Of a DNA stretch of 37,329 nt, positions 15,004 to 22,360 are shown piece after piece. Position numbers and translations under genes: made by a program. The notes below the pieces were generated by a model, which worked only from the letters and a program-made list of their open reading frames with translations, had not been told where the DNA came from and did no database searches. Source of the DNA: Trebonia sp035571275 (lineage in GTDB: Bacteria; Actinomycetota; Actinomycetes; Streptosporangiales; Streptosporangiaceae); NCBI GenBank assembly GCA_035571275.1, contig DATMKQ010000473.1, forward strand, positions 1 to 37,329, written 5' to 3'. The stretch's first letter is position 1; every line of letters starts with the position of its first letter.

Positions 15004-16221
15004 ATGAGACTCCCGACACCCTGGATCCGGGTCGCCCTCGCGATGTTCGCGGTCGGCTGGGGCGCTAACCAGTTCTCGCCGATGCTGATCGTCTACCGGC
15101 ACGCGCTCGGCCTCGGCCCGGGCGAGATCGCCGGGCTGTTCGCCGTCTACGGGGTGGCGCTCATCCCCGGCCTGCTGGTCGGCGGCCCCGCGTCGGACCG
15201 GTTCGGCCGCCGGGCGGTCGTACTGCCGTTCGCCGCGCTGTCGCCGGTCGCCACGCTGCTGCTGGTCCTCGGCCCGCACTCGATCGCGATGATCTCCGCC
15301 GGCCGGGCGCTGGCCGGGGTCTGTTCCGGCGTGGTGTTCGGCTCGGCGACCGCGTGGGTGCAGGACCTGTCGCACGGCGACGGGCTGAGCGCCCGCCGCG
15401 CCGCGCTCGCGCTCAGCGCCGGGTTCGCCCTCGGTCCTATCACCGCTGCCGTGCTCGCCCAGTGGGTCGGCGACCCGCTCGTCGTGCCGTTCCTGCCGCA
15501 CCTGGCGATCGGCGCCGTGGCGTTCGCGATCGCCGCGACCACGCCGGGCGCGCGGGCCGACCACCGCGGCGCCGCCGCCGGCCGGAACTGGCCGCCCGCC
15601 GCGGTGCGCACCCGCCGGTTCTGGCTGACCGTCGCGCCGCCCGCGCCGGTCGTCTTCGGCGCGGTCGCGCTGGCCATCGTCGTGCTTCCCGAGGAGGTCA
15701 CGAGCGCCAGCACCATGTCGGTGGGCTACGCGGGGCTGATGACCGCGCTGACCTTCGCCGGCGGCATCGGGATCCAGCCGGCCGCCCGCCGCCTCGGCGC
15801 GCGCCACGAGCACGCCGGGATCATCGCCGGGCTGGCCGCCACCGTCGCCGGCGCCGCGGCGGGGATCGCCGCGGTGGCCACCGCGAGCCGGGTCCTCGCC
15901 GGCGTGGCCGCCGTGTTCCTCGGCCTGGCCTACGGGCTCTGCCTGGTCAGCGGCCTGAGCCAGGCCGAGCGGCTGGCCGGCGCCCGCGACCGCGGCGCGG
16001 TCGTCGCGTGCTACTACGTGCTCACCTACCTCGGCTTCGCGGTGCCCTACGTCGTCGACGCCCTGAACGGACCGCTCGGCCGCCCCGGCACGTTCGTGGC
16101 CCTCACCGGGGGAGCGGCGGTCTTGACCGCATGGACGGGGCTGCAAGCAGCGCGCCGCCGTTCCGAATCTCGATTTGATCTATCCCGAACGGTGCCCGTC
16201 TTTTCCCGTACCCCCCGCTGA
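15004..16221 (+). CDS. Major facilitator superfamily transporter
   Basis: This 405-residue membrane protein has about 12 hydrophobic segments. The MFS signature between helices 2 and 3 is present as GGPASDRFGRRAVVLPFAAL, and the helix 4-5 region has RALAGVCSGVVFGSATAWVQD. It is probably an exporter of a small molecule, because its partner is a divergent ArsR-type repressor, the standard layout for a ligand-induced efflux pump. The substrate cannot be read. The frame is open further upstream across the regulator, but homologous sequence starts MRLPTPWIRVALAMFAVGWG at 15004. The C-terminal tail after the last helix is short and basic. Confidence 0.92.
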   Translation: MRLPTPWIRVALAMFAVGWGANQFSPMLIVYRHALGLGPGEIAGLFAVYGVALIPGLLVGGPASDRFGRRAVVLPFAALSPVATLLLVLGPHSIAMISAGRALAGVCSGVVFGSATAWVQDLSHGDGLSARRAALALSAGFALGPITAAVLAQWVGDPLVVPFLPHLAIGAVAFAIAATTPGARADHRGAAAGRNWPPAAVRTRRFWLTVAPPAPVVFGAVALAIVVLPEEVTSASTMSVGYAGLMTALTFAGGIGIQPAARRLGARHEHAGIIAGLAATVAGAAAGIAAVATASRVLAGVAAVFLGLAYGLCLVSGLSQAERLAGARDRGAVVACYYVLTYLGFAVPYVVDALNGPLGRPGTFVALTGGAAVLTAWTGLQAARRRSESRFDLSRTVPVFSRTPR

Positions 16222-16281
16222 TCCCATCGGCGGGACCAAACGCTAGCGTCGGTGCCGGAGCGGACGACGGCCGGAGCGACG

Positions 16282-16944
16282 ATGCCACTGACAGCACGCT
16301 ACGACGGGCACGCCGACTGGTACGACAGCTGGAACCAGCCGCATGCCGAACGGGGCGGCCCGCAAGTGCGGGACCTGCTCGGCCCAGGGGAGGGCAGGTG
16401 CCTCGACCTGGGCTGCGGCGGCGGGCACTACTTCGACGCCCTCGCCGCGACCGGCCGGACGGTGGTCGGCCTGGATTACTCGGCCGACCAGCTCCGCTTC
16501 GCGGCGAGCAGGTCCCGCCAGGTCGTGCGGGCCGACGCGGCCGCGCTGCCGTTCGCCGACGGCACGTTCACGGCCGTGGCCTCGATGTGGATCTCCACCG
16601 ACGTCGACGACTTCGCGCCCGTCATGGCGGAGGCCGCGCGGGTCCTGACACCCGGCGGTGTCCTGGTCTTCTTCGGCGCCCACCCGTGCTTCAACGGGCC
16701 GCATGTCGAGTGGCTGGAAGACGGCGGTGTCCGCGCGCACCCCACCTACCGGCAGGCCGGATGGCACCAGCGGTCGCCGTGGTGGGGCCAGTTCGTGCGC
16801 GCGCGAGTCGGGATGCGTCACCACCCCCTAGCCGACCTGCTCAACGCGTTCACACTCGCCGGCCTGGTCATCGAGCACGTCGTCGAGCGAGGCGACAAGG
16901 AAGTCCCCACGATCCTTGGCATCCGCGCCCGCAAGCCCGGTTAA
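16282..16944 (+). CDS. Class I SAM-dependent methyltransferase
   Basis: This is a methyltransferase domain of 220 residues with motif I CLDLGCGGGHYFDAL, acidic motif II VVGLDYSADQL, VVRADAAALPFADGTFTAVASM and ARVLTPGGVLVFFG. The C-terminal part (PTYRQAGWHQRSPWWGQFVRARVG) is the substrate lid, typical of Ubie/COQ5-like small-molecule enzymes; the substrate is unknown. I choose ATG 16282 because GGAG lies 6 nt upstream. A GTG at 16252 is in frame but overlaps a TAGCGT element at 16243-16248 that may be the promoter. A hairpin follows the stop codon. Confidence 0.88.
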   Translation: MPLTARYDGHADWYDSWNQPHAERGGPQVRDLLGPGEGRCLDLGCGGGHYFDALAATGRTVVGLDYSADQLRFAASRSRQVVRADAAALPFADGTFTAVASMWISTDVDDFAPVMAEAARVLTPGGVLVFFGAHPCFNGPHVEWLEDGGVRAHPTYRQAGWHQRSPWWGQFVRARVGMRHHPLADLLNAFTLAGLVIEHVVERGDKEVPTILGIRARKPG

Positions 16945-16966
16945 TAACCCGCCGAGCATCGGACAC

Positions 16967-16987
16967 CATCCCCCACGGTGGGTGATG
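16967..16987 (+). terminator. Short hairpin after the methyltransferase gene
   Basis: CATCCCCC and GGGTGATG pair with one mismatch around a 5-nt loop, 22 bp after the stop codon at 16944. It is short for a terminator and lacks a U-tract, so the call is tentative. Confidence 0.35.
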
Positions 16988-17052
16988 CGCCCCCGGTGAC
17001 GGGCAGCCAGCCTGAGGCTGAGGTTCGCCTTGATCAGAAGGAGCGGCGGGAC

Positions 17053-17562
17053 ATGGCAAAGCCGGAAGCGGTTTTCATCTACATCGGCACCTATCCAAAT
17101 GAGGTGGCGGCCAAGAACGACTACCAGGTCGTCAAGGAACTGCACTCCGCGGGAGCGGTTGGGTCGTATGACGCCGGCCTGGTGACGAAAGACGATAAAG
17201 GCAAGGTGCACGTCAACAAGGACGAGACCGCTACCCGGCACGGGGCCTGGGGCGGCGCCGCCGCGGGCGCGGTGGTCGGCATCTTGTTCCCGCCCTCGGT
17301 CATCGGCACCGCGCTGGTCGGCGCGGCCGTCGGCGGGGTCGGCGGCCATCTGTGGCGCGGCATGTCCAGGAGCGACGTCAAGGAGTTCGGGGAGCTGATC
17401 GACACCGGGCAGGCCGCGCTGGTCGTGGTCGGCGAGAGCAAGATGCAGCAGGCCCTGGACAAGGCGGCCCTGAAGGCGGAAAAGCACGTCGCCAAGGAAC
17501 TCGACGTGAGCCCGAAGGACCTCGACGAAGCAGTCCGCGAAGCCGCGGGCCAAGTGCGCTGA
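17053..17562 (+). CDS. DUF1269-family membrane-associated protein
   Basis: The 169-residue protein begins AVFIYIGTYPNEVAAKNDYQVVKELH and has a glycine-rich hydrophobic centre, GAWGGAAAGAVVGILFPPSVIGTALVGAAVGGVGGHLW, that could insert in a membrane as a hairpin. It then reads SDVKEFGELIDTGQAALVVVGE and ends in a charged helix. This order is that of the DUF1269 family, whose role is unknown, although members are often stress-linked. ATG 17053 has AAGGAG about 13 nt and GCGGG about 3 nt upstream. The DUF1622 gene starts 17 bp after its stop. Both are small membrane proteins and likely co-transcribed. Confidence 0.85.
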   Translation: MAKPEAVFIYIGTYPNEVAAKNDYQVVKELHSAGAVGSYDAGLVTKDDKGKVHVNKDETATRHGAWGGAAAGAVVGILFPPSVIGTALVGAAVGGVGGHLWRGMSRSDVKEFGELIDTGQAALVVVGESKMQQALDKAALKAEKHVAKELDVSPKDLDEAVREAAGQVR

Positions 17563-17579
17563 GGCACAAGGCTTGACCC

Positions 17580-17915
17580 ATGACCTTCGCCGAGGTCATG
17601 GACCATGTGGCGCAAGCCTTCGAGGCGCTGGGTGCCATTGTGCTGGCCATCGGGACGCTGTCGTCCTTCGTCGCGGCCGGATTGACATGGCACCGTTCGG
17701 GACATCTAAGGCAGGCCTTCGGGCCGCTGCGGCAATCGCTCGGCGGTACCTTGCTGCTCGGCCTGGAGATCTTGGTCGCGGCCGATCTCGTCAGGACGAT
17801 CGCCGTCTCGCCCACGGTTGACAACGTGCTGATCCTCGGGCTCATAGTCCTGATCAGAACGTTCCTGAGCTTCTCGCTTGAAACGGAGATCAACGGAACG
17901 CTGCCGTGGCGTCGT
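17580..17915 (+). CDS. DUF1622-family small membrane protein, stop codon lost
   Basis: About 112 residues fit the DUF1622 family: an N-terminal helix, hydrophobic segments LGAIVLAIGTLSSFVAAGL, LLLGLEILVAADLVRTIAVSP and VLILGLIVLIRTFLSFSLE, and the usual ending EINGTLPWRR. The family normally stops about here. In this sequence no stop occurs in frame until 19289, so the frame runs 457 codons further, entirely antisense to the MocR gene at 17934-19334. The coordinates given cover only the family domain. I infer that the original stop was lost by a small deletion or rearrangement at about 17915-17933, where the MocR stop lies. Whether a stable protein is made is unknown. The start ATG is 17 bp after the DUF1269 gene. 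Confidence 0.65.
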
Positions 17916-17933
17916 GGGAACCGCTCAGGAAAC

Positions 17934-19334
17934 TTACCCGGCCAGGGCGGCGGCGAGCCGGGCGATGGCGGTGGTGTAGGCGTGCGGCGGCGGGGTCGCA
18001 TAGCCGACGACGAGTGCGGGCGGGCGCTGGCCGGCGCCCGTGCCGAACTGCGCGAGGCCGGACACGGCAACTCCGTGGCGCTGCGCGCTGGCGATCGCGT
18101 CGGCCTCCTCGCGCCCGGGCGCGAGCTCCACGACGGCGTGCAGCCCGGCCGCGATGCCGGTGACGCGGGCCTGCGGCGCGGCCTGGCTCAGCGTCGCGAC
18201 CAGCCGGTCGCGGCGCCGCCTGTACGCCAGCCTGGCGTGCCTGACCTGGCGGTCGTAGCCGCCCGAGGTGATGAACTCGGCCAGGGCGAGCTGGTTGACC
18301 GCGTCCGGGCCGCCGCCGGTCAGCTGGGCGGCCGCCACCACCTCCTCGAGCAGCCGCCCGGGCACGGCGAGCCAGCCAAGGCGCAGTCCCGGCGCCAGCG
18401 CCTTGCTCGCGGTCCCGCCGTAGACGACATGTCCCGGTGCCAGCGACTGCATCGCGCCGACCGGATGCCGGTCATAGCGGAACTCGCCGTCGTAGTCGTC
18501 CTCGATCAGCACCGCGCCGGTGCCGGCCGCCCACTCGGCGAACATCCTGCGGCGGGCCGGGGCGAGCGTCATGCCGAGCGGGAACTGGTGCGCCGGAGTC
18601 AGCAGCGCGGCGCCTGCGGCGCTCAGCGGTGCGTTGGCGGCTACCGCGCCGTGCGCGTCGGTCGGCAGCGGGACAAGACCCAGCCCCGTGTGGGTGAGCA
18701 CGGCGTTGTGCTCGGGCAGGCAGTAAGACTCCACGGCCACCGCGCGCACTGCGCGCGCGGTGAGCATCTGGGCCAGGACAGCGAGACCGTGCCTGAAGCC
18801 GCCGCAGACGACGATCCGGTCCGGGTCGGCGCTAACGCCACGGGCGCGCGCCACGTAACCGGCGAGGGCCTCGCGCATCGGCGCCAGGCCGCGCGGGTCC
18901 GGGTACGTCAGCAGCTGGTCGGGGAAGGACGCCAGCGCCCTGCGGGTCGCCGCCAGCCACTCGCGGCGCGGGAACGCCGACAGGTCCGGCACGCCGGGAC
19001 GCAGGTCGTACCGCGGCCCGCGGCGGGGCCCCGGCGCGGCGGGCGGACGTGGCGGCGCCGCGGGCGGCGCCGCCACGTCCGTGACCCAGGTCCCCGCGCC
19101 GGTTCGCGCGCTCAGCCAGCCCTCGGCGACAAGCTGGCCGAAGGCGTCGGCGACCGTGTTGCGGGCGATCCCCAGGTCCGCGGCCAGGGCACGGGAGGCC
19201 GGCAGCCGGGTGCCCGCGGGCAGCCTGCCGTCGCGGATGGCGGCGCGCAACGCGTCCTCAAGCGACCGTCCGAGCCGCGCGCCGTCTAGGTCCACATCCA
19301 GGTGAAGGTCAAGATTGGCCCAATGCTGTGCCAT
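17934..19334 (-). CDS. MocR-type regulator (GntR winged helix fused to PLP aminotransferase domain)
   Basis: The 466-residue protein has a GntR winged helix at about residues 20-85 (LPAGTRLPASRALAADLGIARNTVADAFGQLVAEGWL), a Pro/Ala-rich linker, and a fold-type I aminotransferase domain. The PLP lysine lies in VVYGGTASKALAPGLRLGWL, and the cofactor Asp region is VLIEDDYDGEFRYDR. MocR proteins such as PdxR sense PLP or PLP-amino-acid adducts and control a neighbouring or divergent gene. Here the divergent gene is the AhpD-like protein. The start MAQHWANLDLHLDVD matches the family N-terminus. TATGGT 8 nt upstream is a possible -10 box. Its 3' half lies opposite the run-on frame of the DUF1622 gene. 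Confidence 0.92.
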   Translation of the reverse strand: MAQHWANLDLHLDVDLDGARLGRSLEDALRAAIRDGRLPAGTRLPASRALAADLGIARNTVADAFGQLVAEGWLSARTGAGTWVTDVAAPPAAPPRPPAAPGPRRGPRYDLRPGVPDLSAFPRREWLAATRRALASFPDQLLTYPDPRGLAPMREALAGYVARARGVSADPDRIVVCGGFRHGLAVLAQMLTARAVRAVAVESYCLPEHNAVLTHTGLGLVPLPTDAHGAVAANAPLSAAGAALLTPAHQFPLGMTLAPARRRMFAEWAAGTGAVLIEDDYDGEFRYDRHPVGAMQSLAPGHVVYGGTASKALAPGLRLGWLAVPGRLLEEVVAAAQLTGGGPDAVNQLALAEFITSGGYDRQVRHARLAYRRRRDRLVATLSQAAPQARVTGIAAGLHAVVELAPGREEADAIASAQRHGVAVSGLAQFGTGAGQRPPALVVGYATPPPHAYTTAIARLAAALAG

Positions 19335-19348
19335 AGATTTGGACCATA
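19314..19348. promoter_or_regulatory. Possible MocR binding sites (TTGGCCCA / TTGGACCA)
   Basis: ATTGGCCCAAT (19314-19324) and TTTGGACCATA (19338-19348) share TTGGnCCA, 24 bp apart as direct repeats, a spacing seen for some MocR proteins. The first lies inside the MocR gene's first codons, the second in the 46-bp divergent gap. The call is tentative. Confidence 0.3.
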
Positions 19349-19368
19349 CTCCTGGGCCGATCGCCGCT

Positions 19369-19374
19369 TACGGT
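19369..19374 (+). promoter_or_regulatory. Candidate -10 box (TACGGT)
   Basis: TACGGT is followed by 6 nt and ATG at 19381. The intervening GGAGTC could instead act as a very close ribosome binding site, so this one is weaker than the other leaderless candidates. Confidence 0.35.
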
Positions 19375-19380
19375 GGAGTC

Positions 19381-19863
19381 ATGACGACAACGGAAACATT
19401 CACCACCCGACTCGACTTCGACGCGGCGGCCCCGGCCTTCTCCCAGGCGATGGCGCACCTGGACCGCGCGGCGACCAAGGAACTCGACAAGGCGGGCATC
19501 GAGCCGCGGCTGCGCGAGCTGATCCGCATCAGGGCTTCCCAGCTCAACGGCTGCGCCTACTGCGTCGACATGCACACCAAGGACGCTCGCGCCATCGGCG
19601 AGACCGAACAGCGTATCTACGCCCTGCCGGTATGGCGCGAGACCGCGTTCTTCACCAGCCAAGAGCGCGCGGCGCTGGCGTTCACCGAATCGGTGACGCT
19701 GGCCGCGAGCACGCACGTCCCCGACAGCGATTACGAGGCGGTCGCCGCGCGGTTCGGTCCGGCCGAGATCGGCGCGCTCATCGCGCTGATCGCGACGATC
19801 AACTCCTGGAACAGGATCGGCGTATCGAGCCACGCCTGGGAACCGGGCTCCTACCAGCCCTGA
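19381..19863 (+). CDS. Carboxymuconolactone decarboxylase / AhpD-like alkylhydroperoxidase-family protein
   Basis: The 160-residue all-helical protein carries the AhpD-type redox motif NGCAYCVDMHTKDARAIGE: CxxC plus the downstream His of the proton relay, preceded by LRELIRIRASQL. Such proteins reduce alkyl hydroperoxides or act as general thiol-disulfide enzymes; decarboxylase activity is not expected with CxxC present. The gene is divergent from MocR, a pairing common in actinobacteria, so I infer control by that regulator. It ends in the first copy of a 20-bp tandem duplication, with its stop codon within the repeat. Confidence 0.92.
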   Translation: MTTTETFTTRLDFDAAAPAFSQAMAHLDRAATKELDKAGIEPRLRELIRIRASQLNGCAYCVDMHTKDARAIGETEQRIYALPVWRETAFFTSQERAALAFTESVTLAASTHVPDSDYEAVAARFGPAEIGALIALIATINSWNRIGVSSHAWEPGSYQP

Positions 19864-19893
19864 CCCTATCCGGCCAGCCCTGACCCTATCCGG
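19854..19893. repeat. Perfect 20-bp tandem duplication across convergent stop codons
   Basis: CCAGCCCTGACCCTATCCGG occurs at 19854-19873 and again, without change, at 19874-19893. The first copy contains the stop codon of the AhpD-like gene (TGA at 19861). The second contains the stop codon of the MarR gene (TAG on the minus strand, 19886-19888). The lack of any mismatch suggests a recent duplication. Confidence 0.9.
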
Positions 19894-20314
19894 ACTGTGA
19901 GTCGATGATCGTCAGCAGGCTGGTGAGGGTCTTGCGGTCCTCGACGCTCAACGGCGTGAAAAGGTCTTCCGCGGCGCGCCGCCGTGCCTGGCGCATGTCG
20001 TCGCGGACGGCCTTACCGCGCTCGGTCAGGTGCAGCAGGGTGGCGCGCCGGTTGCGCGGGTCGATCTCCCGCTGCACCAGCCCGGCTTCCTCCAGCGTGT
20101 CGATCACCCGCGTCAGCGAGCGCGGTACGATCCCGAGCTGGTCGGCGAGCTCCGTCATCCGCAGCGGCTGCTCGCTGCGGGTCATGATCCGGAGGGCGCG
20201 CTCCTGCGCCGGAGTCAGGCCCAGCGGTGCCAGCCGTTCCGCCTGCGCCCGGCGCAGCCGCCTCGTCAGCCGGTAGAGCAGGTCCGCGAGCTGGGCCGGG
20301 TCCTCGTACTCCAT
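19886..20314 (-). CDS. MarR-family transcriptional regulator
   Basis: The product is 142 residues from the chosen ATG. The winged helix is at about residues 45-110: LTPAQERALRIMTRSEQPLRMTELADQLGIVPRSLTRVIDTLEEAGLVQREIDPRNRRATLLHLTERG, with the DxRxxR wing typical of MarR. Dimerising helices flank it on both sides. It is divergent from an ABC exporter with a duplicated, inverted operator between them, the classic layout of an efflux repressor released by its drug ligand. I choose ATG 20314 since TAGCAT lies 7 nt upstream; ATG 20323 lies inside that box's spacer. Confidence 0.92.
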   Translation of the reverse strand: MEYEDPAQLADLLYRLTRRLRRAQAERLAPLGLTPAQERALRIMTRSEQPLRMTELADQLGIVPRSLTRVIDTLEEAGLVQREIDPRNRRATLLHLTERGKAVRDDMRQARRRAAEDLFTPLSVEDRKTLTSLLTIIDSQSG

Positions 20315-20321
20315 GGCTTCC

Positions 20322-20327
20322 ATGCTA
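20322..20327 (-). promoter_or_regulatory. Candidate leaderless -10 box of the MarR gene (TAGCAT)
   Basis: TAGCAT on the minus strand is followed by 7 nt and ATG at 20314. It overlaps the edge of the proximal operator copy (20325-20344), so MarR binding would block it directly. Confidence 0.5.
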
Positions 20328-20380
20328 ACAGAGCAGTGCTCATACCGAGCTTGGAACAACTATGAGCTATACTCTGTTAG
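20325..20380. promoter_or_regulatory. Two inverted 20-bp MarR operator copies with the ABC promoter
   Basis: The sites at 20325-20344 and 20361-20380 are reverse complements at 16 of 20 positions. They share CTAACAGAG outer and GCTCATA inner blocks with a 4-nt spacer in each. The left copy holds the exact palindrome GAGCAGTGCTC. The right copy contains TATACT (20368-20373), a good -10 box for the ABC gene. The left copy overlaps the MarR gene's -10 box. One regulator bound at both sites would control both genes. Confidence 0.8.
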
Positions 20381-20416
20381 AGTCATCAAGACTAACTACT
20401 TACGCATGGAGGCATA

Positions 20417-22183
20417 TTGAGTACCGCTAACCAGCGTGTCCCGCTACGGCGCATCATGCGCCTCTTCCGCCCGTACCGGTGGAGCCTGTCCTTTGTCCTC
20501 TTCCTGGTCGCCGCCTCATCGCTCGTATCGCTCGTCAACCCGTTCCTGATCCGCGAGGTCATCGACGTCGCGCTGCCGAAGGGCCGCACCGGCCTGCTGA
20601 CCGTGCTCGTCGTCGCGATGATCGTCGTGTCGATCGCCAACAGCTCGTTCAGCGTCTCCCAGACTTACGTCTCCACCAAGGTTGGCCAGCGGGTCATGCA
20701 TGACCTGCGCACGTCCGTCTACTCGCACCTGCAGCGCATGTCGCTCGCCTTCTTCACCAGGACCCGCACCGGCGAGGTGCAGTCCCGCATCGCCAACGAC
20801 ATCGGCGGCATGCAGGCGACCGTGACCACCACCGCCACGACGCTGGTGTCCAACCTGACCACCGTCGTCGCCGCGATCATCGCGATGATCGTCCTCGACT
20901 GGCGGCTCACGATCGCCTCGCTGATCATGATGCCCGCGTTCGTGTGGGTGAGCCGCCGCGTCGGCACGGAACGCCGCCGCATCACCCGCGACCGGCAGCG
21001 CCAGCTCTCCGTGATCTCCTCGATCGTGCAGGAGTCGCTGTCGGTCAGCGGGGTCCTGCTCGGCCACACGATGGGCCGCTCGGCCTCGCTCGCCGACTCG
21101 TTCGGCGCCGAATCAAGCAAGCTCTCCGACCTCGAGGTCAGCTCCAACATGGCGGGTCGCTGGCGCCAGTCGACGATCCAGATCGTGATGTCCGCCATGC
21201 CCGCCGTCATCTACTGGGTGACCGGCCTGACCGGCCACGGGGGCCATATGGCCATCTCGATCGGCACGCTGGTCGCGTTCACCACCCTGCAGCAGAACCT
21301 CTTCCGGCCCACCGTCCAGCTCCTCAGCGTGGGCGTGGACATCCAGAGCTCGCTCGAGCTGTTCGGCCGGATCTTCGAGTACCTGGACCTTCCTGTCGAC
21401 ATCGACGAGCCGGAGCATCCGGTGACACCGCCGACCATCCATGGCGAGGTGCGCCTCGAGGACGTGAGCTTCAGCTACACAGGGGCTGACCGGCCGACCC
21501 TGGACGGTATCGACGTGATCGTCCCGGCCGGGCGCAGCCTCGCGGTCGTCGGCGAGACCGGCTCGGGCAAGACCACCCTCAGCTACCTGATCCCGCGGCT
21601 GTACGACGTGACGTCCGGCAGCGTCACACTCGACGGCGTCGACGTCAGAGACATGTCCTTCGACGCGCTCGCCGCCGCGATCGGGGTCGTCTCCCAGGAG
21701 ACCTACCTCTTCCACGCCTCGGTGGCCGACAACCTGCGGTTCGCCAAGCCCGACGCGACCGACGCCGAGCTCGTCGCCGCCGCGAAGGTCGCGCAGATCC
21801 ACGACCACCTCATGTCGCTGCCCGACGGCTACGACACCGTGGTGGGGGAGCGCGGCTACCGGTTCTCCGGCGGCGAGAAGCAGCGCCTGGCGATCGCCCG
21901 TGCCGTGCTGCGCGATCCGCCGGTCCTGGTGCTCGACGAGGCCACCAGCGCCCTCGACACGCAGACCGAGCAGGCCGTGCAGGAGGCCATCGACGCCGCG
22001 AGCCAGGGCCGCACCACGATCACGATCGCGCACCGCCTATCGACGGTCCGCGACGCCGACGAGATCATCGTCCTGGACCACGGCGAGATCACCGAACGCG
22101 GAACCCACGCCGAGCTGCTGGCCCTCGGGGGCCAGTACGCCGCGCTGGTCGACCGCGACGCCGACATGGTGGCAGCCGCCTAA
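20417..22183 (+). CDS. ABC exporter with fused membrane and ATPase domains
   Basis: This 588-residue half-transporter of the multidrug/lipid exporter type has a six-helix membrane domain at about residues 15-310 and an ATPase domain at about 340-580. Walker A is VVGETGSGKTT, the Q-loop VVSQETYLF, the signature FSGGEKQRLAIARA, Walker B VLVLDEATSALD with catalytic Glu, and the switch IAHRLSTV. It probably works as a homodimer, since no second half-transporter is adjacent. The start is TTG at 20417 with GGAGG upstream at proper spacing. Control by the divergent MarR protein is strongly suggested by the shared operator region. A long hairpin follows the stop. Confidence 0.95.
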   Translation: MSTANQRVPLRRIMRLFRPYRWSLSFVLFLVAASSLVSLVNPFLIREVIDVALPKGRTGLLTVLVVAMIVVSIANSSFSVSQTYVSTKVGQRVMHDLRTSVYSHLQRMSLAFFTRTRTGEVQSRIANDIGGMQATVTTTATTLVSNLTTVVAAIIAMIVLDWRLTIASLIMMPAFVWVSRRVGTERRRITRDRQRQLSVISSIVQESLSVSGVLLGHTMGRSASLADSFGAESSKLSDLEVSSNMAGRWRQSTIQIVMSAMPAVIYWVTGLTGHGGHMAISIGTLVAFTTLQQNLFRPTVQLLSVGVDIQSSLELFGRIFEYLDLPVDIDEPEHPVTPPTIHGEVRLEDVSFSYTGADRPTLDGIDVIVPAGRSLAVVGETGSGKTTLSYLIPRLYDVTSGSVTLDGVDVRDMSFDALAAAIGVVSQETYLFHASVADNLRFAKPDATDAELVAAAKVAQIHDHLMSLPDGYDTVVGERGYRFSGGEKQRLAIARAVLRDPPVLVLDEATSALDTQTEQAVQEAIDAASQGRTTITIAHRLSTVRDADEIIVLDHGEITERGTHAELLALGGQYAALVDRDADMVAAA

Positions 22184-22249
22184 TCCCCGGTGCGGCGCGC
22201 GCGCCGTCTCGCGCCCCGACGAGTACGGTGTGGCCGGCAGCCGGCCCGT

Positions 22250-22297
22250 ATTTATTTGCGGTTTCCGGTGCTCTGACACCGCAAACCGCAAATATAT
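22250..22297. terminator. Long bidirectional terminator hairpin
   Basis: Arms at 22250-22270 and 22277-22297 match at 19 of 21 positions around the loop CTCTGA. AT-rich ends (TATTTATTT on one side, AAATATAT on the other) give a U-tract in both directions. It lies between the convergent ABC exporter and response regulator genes and probably serves both. Confidence 0.85.
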
Positions 22298-22360
22298 CGA
22301 ATCGGCCCGCGGCCATATCCGCTCCGACAGGCCAGCCCCGTCACTGGTCCACCCGGTGCG

